Shown: positions 49,735 to 61,487 of the stretch, piece after piece
How the letters are laid out: each line of letters begins with the position of its first letter
Position numbering within the stretch: position 1 is the first letter of the stretch
Source: Datnioides undecimradiatus
Taxonomy: Eukaryota > Chordata > Actinopteri > Lobotiformes > Datnioididae
Assembly (NCBI GenBank): GCA_008933995.1
Contig: WARS01000015.1
Span: 15,012,957-15,076,956 of the forward strand
Reading direction: 5' to 3'
Length of the DNA: 64,000 nt
Position numbers and translations under genes: made by a program
Notes under the pieces: model-generated
What the model was told of the DNA's origin: nothing
Database searches by the model: none
The model's input: the letters and a program-made list of their open reading frames with translations, nothing else

Positions 49735-50225
49735 TGCCACATCTAGTCCCAAGTCTTAAACTTTGTGTTCTTAGTCTAAGTCAGTAAACAGTATGTCATT
49801 TTGCACCCTTTAGCAAATTAAGCCCCTAACACCAATTTGCACAAACGATAAACACATTTTGAAATTCGTATTCTTTAAATTTGAAATTGTAACTGCAAAA
49901 AATATTTTATGGTTTCATTTTAATGTTTTGCATGTTTTTGAGTCTTTTACCCTTTATGTTTGGCTGCACCTCCCCAAAGCCTTTCCCTCGTTCTCACACA
50001 ACATGTTTGTCATCAGACTGACTCAAACATACCCACCGAAAAATGAAGATTTGCTCGACACTTCGTTTTACATCATCATTTAAACATTCAAAGTCAACAG
50101 GCTAAAGTCCAAGTCAAGTCACGACTCATTAGTTTTAAAGTGGAAGTCAGGCTGCAAGTCTTTTTTAATTTTGTCAAGTCGAAAGTCATTAAATTCATAT
50201 GACTCCGGTCCACACTTTGGTCTGC
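49735..50225. mobile_element. Dispersed teleost repeat rich in AAGTC/GAGTC (hAT-like, non-autonomous)
   Basis: Two blocks, at 49740-49830 and 50095-50225, contain repeated AAGTC/AGTC words such as gtccaagtcaagtcacgact and gtcaagtcgaaagtcatt, plus ttttgcaccctttagcaaatt. I recognise this as an interspersed repeat common in fish genomes, usually grouped with non-autonomous hAT elements. No transposase is present. The ends are not sharply defined and the middle (49830-50095) is less similar. Confidence 0.55.
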
Positions 50226-53200
50226 TTACCTGCCTGCTTTGACAGTGAAACTGTCTTTCTCCTGCCTGTCAGTACCCCTAACATACAGAAAGCACTCTCA
50301 CCTTAATGAGAGCAAGAACCAATTACTCAGACCACAGCTTCTACTAAAACATGGATTATACAAAGGAACTAAATCTATTTTCTTTTGTTTTGCCTCGGTG
50401 TGAATACTGCACTGTCACACAACTCCATATCAGCGAGGTAATTACCACTAACACACCTCATCAAATCTGAATAGTCCAGAGAACAGCGACACACGAGTAT
50501 AATTATCTGGCAAATCAAAGTCTAATTAGATTTTAATTAGAATGTTAATTCTTTTGCACGCCATTTGGTTTCCGTATATGCTACCTAACTTGGTGTATCC
50601 TGAGCAGGGCACCATAAAACAAGAGAACAAAAAGAAACAACGAGCATCTATTTCCCCCATTATCTGGCAAACGTACATGTTTATGAGAATCCAGTGGCTT
50701 GGGAAAATTATTGTACTGCATGAATTTGTCATGGGGCTTTTAAGCTGGAGGAGAAATTAAAAGTGACAGTTAAAACAACAACACTCATTTATGGAAGCAG
50801 TGAAGTGTTGAAGCCAATCAAGAAATAAACCCATGACAAAATGCACAAGTGCAGGAACAAACAAATATTTCAAATAGTTAAAAACTATCAATAATACACC
50901 CTCAGTGGCAATGGATCACAGCAAACGCTAAGTTTTAACTCTCAGGTATCCTAAGAGGACTTGGCCTCATCCTGCACAAGCATACAATATGGCCAGTTTG
51001 ACAAATTGAAACAGAACATACAAGATAAAACAAAACAAATCATGAACTGTTCCTTCAAAAAGAGCAAATATAGTAGAGAAATGACATAAAAGTCACCACG
51101 AACCACCTCAATGAGACCAAAAGGAACTGAGATGACCAACACAGATTAACAGAAATTAAGTCTGGACTGCACAATTTCTAAAATGACACTCTTTATATTT
51201 GGACCCTAACTCTCTTTCAAGTACATTTCAAGTGCTTCTATATACACTCAATTCAGTGACAATACAGTAAGGTATTTTCTGTTACAACTAATTAAAGAAC
51301 ATCAAAGATTTCAACCAAGTGAGAGCATTGCCAATCACTTTCCTGCACTCTGTCACTCATTCACTGTGATTTGATGTACAGCAAATGTTTCTGTAGTGGT
51401 ACTGACTGTACGGCTTCATCCTCTGAAGGTCCTTGAAGTTAAGAAGTGCTGCATGCTGATGATGCTTTATGAGAGACAAAAAAAAACTCGTTATCGATAA
51501 TTGGAGAGGCGTCAGAAAATCAAGGCACCTCAAGAAAACCTACCAAAGAAATATTAGTCACAATAACAAAGATCCATTGAGCCCTAATGGCGTCTATAAC
51601 TCATAATTACCTTAATAACTGTTGTTTTAGCTTGTTTTTCCTCCTTTGAGAAAGCATTGTTTGTCACTAATGGCATCTTAAGTTGAAATTGAGTGCCTTG
51701 CCCACAAGTAAACAGCATCTATCAATCATGACTTGAGGCCAAGTGTCACAACACACAAAAGCCAAAAGTGTGTGCGTCTGTGTGTGTGTGTACTGGGTTT
51801 AGTGTGTGTGTGAGAGTAAGACAGCTCCTACACCTGTGAATGGTGTGTCTGCACACACTGACCATATTTTGTTCTTAATAAGCCATTTTTCATGTCATAG
51901 CAACATGCAAACTCATCAGCTGCTGCACATCAGCTTCTTTATGTACAGCTGGTGTTACAGATGAGACCCTCTGCCATGTTGGGAAAGCCTAACCATTGTG
52001 GTTATAATGTGTTCAGATTGTGCTATTTATAGGTTTAAATGGTTGTTTGTCTATTGGAAGTATTTATGGCAGTGATGAACTGACGTATCGAATAGCAAAA
52101 TGAATCCCAACAACATTGGTTGTGAGAGAAAACACTGAACTTCCGTAGCAAGATGTCTTATTATTATATTAAAGACAGATATCTGTAACAAAGTGCTAAG
52201 GGTAAGTCCAAATTACCTGTTTTCAACAAGGACACAAGACATGCCTCCCTTCTTTTGATACATGCTACACCAGGTGTGCTATCAAATCTGACGGTGGTCT
52301 TGACTGTAGATCGTCAAGTCTGACATCTTCTACAGCCAGTTACTTCTCAATTTTACCACCACTTTGTGACGTAGGACAGAATTGTGTTAACTGTGCCGTA
52401 GATAAGACAAGAATAAAATCATAAAAAGGTGAGGCTCTAAACGCAAGCATGATAGCACAGGTACAATGTTCAGGTTTTCATCAGAAGACCCATCCAGTAC
52501 ACAGCTGAAACAGTTTGAGAACTATATGACATGCTCGAAATTCACTTTATAACATGCAAGTCGATCTGACCTGTTCTGGGTTTACCCTCCACTACATCCC
52601 TGCACGATAGGTCTCAGTTAAAGCACACATCTGCACTGACTCCATCCTCCTCACGAGGCAGACGTTAATGTTTAGAAGAGGACAGACAGCAAGGCGTCGT
52701 CCAGATAATGAAATGAATCCACGTTTGATCCTCTCATCCTCTCCTGGTAATTGTTCTTGATTCCCCCTTTGTGTTTCACGCTTGACTCCCCACTCATATC
52801 CAGGCCCGTGTATGAAGACGTGCTCGTTCCCCCTATCAGTGACAGCAGAGTTCAGTGATTAACAAATTAAGGATCTTCTTTGCCTTAATCTGTCTCGAGG
52901 CTTTTTTTCAGTTGGCTTCTACAGAAACATGTTTGGCAGTGACAGCACCTCTGCTCCCGTGTTTAATTGGATTAGAGGGAAATCGGGATAAATACACTCT
53001 CAGACGGGGCGTCGGGGAGGGCTGGATGAAGGAAAAACAGGTGATGAAGTCGTTTCAGAATTACCCTTTCAACTTGTTTCACTGCGCTGTTGAGACGTCA
53101 AAGATTTCTTTGGCGTGGAGTATCATGGGAGGAAGTGAAAGCCTGTGTGAGGGCGTTTGGATTAATTTCTGGAAACATGAGGCTGAACCGATTAATGTCA

Positions 53201-56200
53201 CAGTAGGAACATTCAGTGGTTTCCTGATTCAGCTGTGGGGATGGGGCAGCGCAAGGTTTTATTAAATTGTCTTGTTTAGACACTCCAAAACTGAACACGA
53301 TGGGCATGATGGCTGTTTTGCACTTTTGCTTAATATTTTCCGAATGGGTCTATTGTGTTAACTGTGCTGAGTCAAAAGCGCAAATGTGCAGATGTTCCCA
53401 AAAAATGAATCCCGCTGACTTTGGTGGTCTCTTGGCTTTTCAGATAGATTGGATCCTATAGGTCAAAAACCTGGTCGCCTCAGGTCAGTGATAGCTGATG
53501 TAAAACGCTTGTGCCAAATCAGATACACAAATAAAAAAAATTTAACTTAGTGCTGATTTGGATGCTGTAGCGAGCCCCAGTGGACCGGACGATGTGAATA
53601 AAAACATCAGTCTCTCTCTGTTTTGGATTTTAAAAAAGACAAAGAAAAGAAAATCCAGGTTTGCAGTTCATTGTTGCTTTTTGCTTGGATTTAGGTAAAC
53701 GTCACCAGCAATGATCTCACATCCATTTGTATTCATACATACATAAACAAAAGAAATTCCTGGGGAATATGATTTCTGCCATAATTTTGGAAAGAAAAAG
53801 TAAACAATGAATCCATAATATTTATTGTAGATTGAGTGTTGTGACATGAGCAAAAACATTTATAGACTTGACAGGAGTTGTTTCCTCAGTGGAGCCATAC
53901 AAACACAACAGTTAGGCAGCAGATTTCCACAAAGTGTTTCCATAGTCCATAACTGAAAACCCTGTTGAATTCATGATCAGGGGCAGAGCAAACACATCAG
54001 ACAGACTGCGTGGTCACACAGCATAAAGTAATATTTAATTGCCGTGTTGTGGATATGTGATTAAATTGTTGCAACTATTGCTCGTGTGAGGTAGACCCAC
54101 ATGGAACTACATGCTAAGCAATAGCAAAAACTTGGTTTCAAGTTTGATAGTTTCAGATATACAGGAAAGTTTAGTGGGAGGGATGTTGGATGTGACTAAA
54201 AAGTATCTGACTTGTACACATACAGCTCAGTTTTGTCAAGTCAGCACTAGTTGTTGTCAATAAAAGGCATGGGTTTACTGTAGACCAAGTGATTTTACTC
54301 ACCTATACTCGCCTCCAGAATTCAATAAGTGCATTTACCAGTGCAATACATAGTATCCTGGTTACGATCTGTGGTTTTATGCCTCTGCATTTTACATCAA
54401 AAAAGTCAAAGGTCAATTTCACCATCATAATGTTCTGCAAAAACACTTTTGAGACCATTATTCAACACCATAAATTAGGAACGAAAAGGAGAAATTGAGA
54501 GCATTTGTCACATTTGATCAGATACTGAACTGGTGACACTTATCTTGTGTGTCCACCTTTAAACTGTGCTGACTGTGAAGATTTCCTGTTCTGCCGAATT
54601 GAAGGTGTATGTGAAACATCAATGATCTGGGACTTGTAGCTTTGTTTGCGGCATCATTTGACATATTTGAAACACGGTAGTGCAACAGCTTATTGGTTTT
54701 GATGATATTGAGCTTCAGGTGATACAGTTTAATTTACATTTTTACAAAGCATACAATTAAAACTTGACCGGGCAGGTAAAGGGATAAAACCACGTGGTGG
54801 TAAATCCACTTCTGAAAAATCCATAATAAAATCTATAATCCATAATAAATTGCAAAGTTAATTCAGGATAACTACAGCTAGAGTCCTCTGTTGTTTTTTT
54901 TTCACTAAGGCAATATTGGGTTTCAGTTTGCCACTAGCCTAACAGATACCTAATGTTTAGATTCACCTGGAAATGGGAACAAAAACATAGCTCCGATAAT
55001 TAAATGCTGTGTATCTAACAAGACCAAATATGATATGGAATAGTTACACTATATGTTGAAAATGTTTTTATTTTATATAATACATATAATAATAGACCTA
55101 TTTTACCCACAACACCTTGGTTTAAAACCTGCCTCCCCCAAAAACTGACAAACAGTGAATACATGCTTCCTCTCCCAGTTCAGACAGCGCCGCTAGTCTG
55201 TTAAAACACAACCATCAGTTTGCATCCATCTCTTTCCTCCATCTCACACTCCCACTGGCCTCCCCCAGTCCTCTCCTCCCTCCTCCCCCCTCTCTCTGTG
55301 TTTTATTTACTTGGCTGACATGCGGCCTTTGCGCTGGCAGCTTTGTCCATCAAAAGGCACCTGCTCCTGGTGATTGTTTGCTCACCTTCCTGTCCGGAGC
55401 GCTGCAGATGAGTGTCAGCAGTGTTTCGCTCTCACCACCTTATCTGTTTAGTTTTTTTTTTTTCCTTCCACTGTGATGAAATGTCTTCCAGGCTGATGGG
55501 CTGCCTGTGAAAACATCAGGTCAGCGCGGAAGAAAAAGTCACTGAATTTCATCACTGCATTTACGTTTACAACATTTTTGGAAGAGTGCTTTGTTGAGAC
55601 TCTTTGCATGAGTGTGTAAGGTGAGAATTGTCCAGAGTCTTGCTCAAGGACATTTCATCATGTAGGACTGCTGATTGACACACTGCTCATCATTGCAGAG
55701 CTAATCCTGTGAATTTACAGGTACTCCTATAATCAAACTTCCATGCTTGACACATATATCCTAGAATCCATATCCAGAGGGCAAAGTATTAACTAATGTC
55801 TTCGTGCCATTAGTATGTCATATTTTAGTCTTGACATTGAAGTGACATGAAGTTATGAGCGACATCTAATCTGATTCTCTGATTCAACTATGACAACACA
55901 GCTGCAGTCTGTTCATGTATCTCTTTATTAGGGGCCTTTATTTCACCACGTCTGGCTTAATCCATTTCCTTTGGTCAATTCATTGCGAGAAGCATGACTA
56001 AATTAGCTTTTGTTGCCGGGAACAGACACTGGTAAAAATGAAATGGGTCCTTTGGCAATTCCTACAAGTTAGAATGTATAGCAAGTGATTCACCTGCTGC
56101 CTCTAAAGCAAAAATATGCCGAAAAGTTAAAAACTACAGCTATGGGTCTGTTTTTTGGTGTAAGTAGACCTATTTTCATTTTAGGCCTGTGACTGAACTT

Positions 56201-59200
56201 TTTTTCCCAATCTATAGTGATCATCATTAACCTTTAGGTGACCTAGATAAACCAGTGATGAGGGATTCTGGTTTAGAAATTGTTGAAGTTATAAGCACCT
56301 AAAATTCATTTGAAAAGAGTGAGATCTAAAATTTGAAAGAAAAAGGCCACTTTTGCTTTTAGTGGTGTGAATATTGGTGCAATGGACGAGGATATTGCAC
56401 AGAAACACATACCCTGTACGTGTTAACACATGATCAGGCAGGCGTGTTTTTCACTGTAGCATGCACAAAGCTCTGTCAGATGAAGCACAAGAACGTCACC
56501 ACACTCCTGCTCCAGAAAACGTCTTTATGATCAAAGTTGTATGCTCAGTGTGGCATTAAGGCATGGAGATGAACGTCCCTGACTGGTCAAAAGTGAGCAC
56601 AAGTGGCAGGTTTGGCGCGTGAAAACATGCGGCATGAAAGACCTTAAATATGTAGACACTGGATACACACAAGGCCTGATGTCAAGATTTATGAACAAAG
56701 GTACAGACTTGAGAAAGAGTTTGAATCAGCAGTATATCTGTCTTTTTTTCAGATGTTTCTTCACATCTAACAGTCAGTACATCTGTCTTTTTAGAAATTC
56801 CCACGAAAAACCTCAGAAAGCATCATAAAACAAGAGAGACCACAGTGATGGCAATAGTTGCACTTCCTCCTACGTGGCCTGATTGTCGCAGGTCTTGAGA
56901 TGCAAACACATCACCCGCAAGCAGAATTTGTTCCTCAACTTATGTGGCTCCTGAAGTAGTTCCTCTATTTTCGGGACATTTTGGTGGACAATGGCTCATC
57001 CTGGTCCCTGCTGTACGTAGATGATGACTCTATGTCTGTCTATTTTGGCTTGCATTCTTTTAAAAGGGTGGGAAACAATCTTGTATATTATGCAAACCAC
57101 TAGAATGAGGTAACAGGAAAATGAGTTAAATTAGCACGGAGGACATGTGATATTCAACCTTTATCAACCTCTATTGGCAAACACTTGCTATTGCAACAAC
57201 GCTGAGAGGCTTGGGTTCCTCCTCCACCACAGCAGGGACTTCAGATTTTTGATTTTTGCTCCGAAGGAGAGTACAAGGTGGAAAATCCATACTGAAAGCC
57301 TGAAACCTAACCACCTGGCAAGCAAAATAGTTCCCATGCTGATATGTCAATGCTGCTTTGTTGCTAAAGAGTGGCAGGTATCTTGCTGCTGCCTCTTTTG
57401 GTTTGGAATCACAGTCAAAACCATGATTGGACTGAAGGCTGTTTAGGGTTAAAGTCTTGCTACATGAGTTCAGAAAAAGTAGTCAATGGAAAATTAGGGT
57501 TAGGGTTACTTGTGTGTTTGACTGAATGAGTACATAAGAGGCAGAGAGGCAGTGACTTGAACGAAGAAAGACAAAGAGAACGAACAGCAAGAGCGCAGCC
57601 GCTGATGTGAAACCAAAGTGGACGAGGCTTTCGATTAGCTGTTGCTTCACATGTCAGGCTGCGGCGCTGCTGAACGCTGACGGGGGATGATTGGTGAGGG
57701 CCATCCCTCTACAGCTTAATGATTGTCCTACAGCACCCTGTCCCTCCGGGGCAAAAAACACTTTTTAAAGAAGAAGAAAGTCCATGAGCCTTGCTGTCGC
57801 TTAAGTTGGCAGCAAATAATCCGTCCAACCTCGTCACCTCCAGTGCAACCCGCAATCCTCTCCCCCCCTTGTTCCACCAGCCCCGGTTCAAACAGCCCCG
57901 GGCGCTTGAAGCAAGACAGCAAAGAACAATTGCTTTGTTCACAGTTCATCTTGCCGATGTTTTTTCCAGCCTGTCATGGGAGTCTTTGCACTTTTCCAGC
58001 GTTAGAAGAAAACTTGCTGGCACATTGTTGTTTTCCCGTGGCTCAGGAGAGAGTTCGACCCCATGTGACCTCGCGGGGGGACAGGTGCTTTGATGAATAC
58101 ATCTCAGCACAACATGCTGCATGAGCAGTTGTCATTAAACTTTAACATTTGATAAATGCATGTAAGGTTAGGATCGCATGCATGGCTGAAGGATGGATAT
58201 ACTGCAGGGCTTTTGATTGTACATAACCTTTCAGTGACCGTGCCTTTCTGTTTTAACCTCTGTGGGCTGTGAATTATCTTCACCTCTCTGGGCTTCCCGC
58301 TGCTTTTTCAGTTATTTTCGGAATTGTCTCATGATGCATCTGATCGTCTTGCACTGTTGCTAAATTAAATATACAAGATCACTATCATCAGAGTATTTTC
58401 TGCATTTTGCAAAGAGTTTACATTTTTTGTTTCATTTATTTGCTCAGAAGCAGGAGCATCACATTTTTTTTTGTTTTTTAATGTTAGACATTATTCTTGT
58501 CTGACGATACCCGGATGAAAAAATATTATTTATTATTCATTTATTTATACTATTACTACTACTTATTACTACTATAAGTCAGCAGGGAAATTTTGTTACC
58601 AACAGCTGGTTGGTGTTTTTTTTATTTAAATGAAATTATTACAACTTTAGGCTTTTAGGTCAGGAGGAACAAGAAGCCCCAAACATGCTGTGACACCTGG
58701 AACTCCAGCTGCTGATGAACATACAAAGAGCAAATGGTTTGATTCTGGTGCAAAGTTCAAGATTTTTGAGCATATTTTCCACACAGACTACATGTCTGGA
58801 ATTTTTTAATACCCAGCAGATTATTTCCAATCTTTTTCTTTTCTTGTTTATATTTCACGCAGATTCAGATTGACATCGATACAAATAAAGACCTTTTTTA
58901 TTGAAAACACACATTTAGTTTAATGTGTTGGCTTGGTGAATGCATGCACTCTCTTTTTCTTTCATGATTTCAACACATTCTTCTAATTGTGTTATATTTG
59001 GTAGTTTGCCTTGTTGCTGAGCTTTTAAGATCGTAATACTGTGCCTCAGTTGCCCACCAACTTCCTCAAAAACCACCTTTCAAACAGGAGTTGTTTGAGA
59101 AGAACAACTTTTGTCAGGTTTGCAGTCTCAGGGTTCATTCACTGTAACATATTTATTTGTGGTCCAATATTTTAGGTGGAGTTTGATGTAAAATGTGATG

Positions 59201-61460
59201 AGATATTCATATCATCTGCTCCCCCGGCTTTGGCTGAATCAATGAAGAAATCCCTCCTGTTCCCAGCGCTTTAATGGATTTACCTAAGCAGTCACACTTG
59301 AGTTCACGCACGGACATACCTCCTCACTCAACTTGACAAGCTTGCCGGTCCGCATTTACTCTGACGACCAGGAGTATCTAACACATGTGACAAAGTCCTC
59401 AGACAGACTAGGGTGGAGGTGGGTGGGTGGGGGGTCGGCCTTCGCCTGCTCCCCCTCAGCGTCACATCTCTTGACAGCTGCCATTTTCAGTACCGTGCTT
59501 CGTGCTCGTAGCCAGCCGACTGCCAAGTCCCCATCAACTTTGCTTTCTCGCCGCCTTTTTCTGCTCAGGTTTCCAGAGTGCAGACTGGAGACAGCGGAGG
59601 GAGTTGCAGCAGTGTCTCCAGGTATTAGCGACATGGGTTTTGAGGGCCAGCAGGCCTCTGACCAACTGTGAGTGATAGCTGGAAAGGACAGAAAACTGAA
59701 ATGAAAAACATCCTGAACTTTGTGCAAGGTTAGAAATGAAGCTGAGATAGAGTGGATGCGATGTGCTATGCTGATATGATGACTAAATGAAGATTAAAAA
59801 GCTAGTCTGACAACAAAACTTGAGAGTTTTAAAATGAATGTATATCATGTTGTACTACATGTATTTGAAATTTCAGACTTAGGCTATGATGACCTTGAAG
59901 ACCTACTTCCTCAAGTTCAATCTTCTCAAAGAGGCTTTTTTTGTGGAAACACAAAAGATGGATGCTGTATCTTCCTCCGATGGACACAAACATCTGTGGG
60001 ATTTGACAAAACTATTTCCACAAGGTTCATTTAGTGACTCTTCTACAGCTTTTGACAGTGCCCCACAATCTTCCTCAGATGATGAGTTTGCTAAGTTGTT
60101 GTTATTGTTCAGACAGGAAAATAATTAAGCATCATTTATATAAATTTGTCCCCTGAGCTGTTGCTGCACTTATTTACTTCAATCAGTCAACGTATGTGCT
60201 GTACATATGCTGTGCTGTACCTAGGAACAGATAGACAGACTGTCTATTAGATTGTCTGTGCATTTACAATACACCAGAAACTCTTTTGTTCAGTATTACT
60301 CAGCGAATATCAGCAGGCATACATTTTATTCGGATTCTTTTATCTGTTTTTGAATTTGTACATTTTGTGGTATTCAAAGGGCTTCAACTGACCAGAATGC
60401 AGAAAACCCCCCCACACATGGTTCAAGAAGTGAAGCAAAAGATTTGTCTAATTGATAAATGTGCTGAAAAGCTATATGGCTGAAAGGAGATATTTATTTG
60501 TGCATCTGTTCCATTTCCTTGCAGCTCAAAAGGAAAAGACCAAGCCAAGATTTGAGTGTAATACTGGGTAAAATCTGACAAAAATTCCCCTGCTGTGACA
60601 AACTGACAGTGTTGATTAGGAGAGTCACTACTCATATGAGCTAAGATACACTGGCCGAGACACAAGTGAATCTCTGTTCCCTGCAGTTCTCAGAAGTGTA
60701 ATCAATAACCTCAGCACATTCCCTCTTCGCCAAACCCGAGTGAGAGAAAACACATGTTAGGTATTGTACAAGTATCAGAGCATTCATGAATGATCATGCC
60801 TGGCCAGACCACATGAGTGAATTCAGCCGTTGTTTAGGAAACTTAATGTTTAGAGGACGGAGAACACAAAGACTCATCGAGCATCAACTCTTGTAACCGA
60901 GAAAGCAGCAAAACAAACAGAAAACACAATGACAATCTGAACCTTCCCTCACTGGGAGTCTACAGTTAAGGAGAAGGCTGCATGATGGGAAACATGTTGT
61001 TTGTTTCTTTGGGGGGGCTTTTTTTGTTTTATTTTAGCCAGAGTTGAAATGGTTATTCCTCTCGAGAATTCACCACGGATTCTCTTTATCTTCAGGAAAC
61101 CACTCAGAATCGAGTTTCACAGTTTATTGAGCTCCTCTTGTATATAAAGTTCTGGCTGTTCCTTTTCATCCAGTTGTCTTCAACGCCGTGGTGTGTATTC
61201 ACTGTAACAAAGTGCAAAGTATGTCATTATGACACAATGATGACAACTTTTGATAGAAATACGGTCAACAGTTTGAGGATATCTTCCCCTTGATCAAATC
61301 AATGACCAGACGCTGGTGCCATACAGAAGGTCAGATTACATCCTGTGTAGATGGCAATCTGGTCAGCAGTTAAGTATATATACTACTTATATACGTCAAT
61401 GTGTTAATGTGTCAAAGTAGTGGTACAGGCCAAACATTTAAAGACTGTGTAGCACTAGTT

Positions 61461-61487
61461 TAGTTAATCCTAGTTAATCCTTAATCC
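61461..61487. repeat. Tandem tagttaatcc repeat with three TAATCC motifs
   Basis: Two exact copies of the decamer tagttaatcc and a third partial copy (ttaatcc) place TAATCC at 61465-61470, 61475-61480 and 61482-61487. TAATCC is the core bound by K50 homeodomain factors (Otx, Crx, Pitx, Gsc). Confidence 0.85.

Noticed and set aside
52855-53265. 136-codon plus-strand frame with a hydrophobic start
   Set aside because: It begins at GTG rather than ATG. The signal-peptide-like start (LRIFFALICLEAFFQLAST) has no downstream domain.
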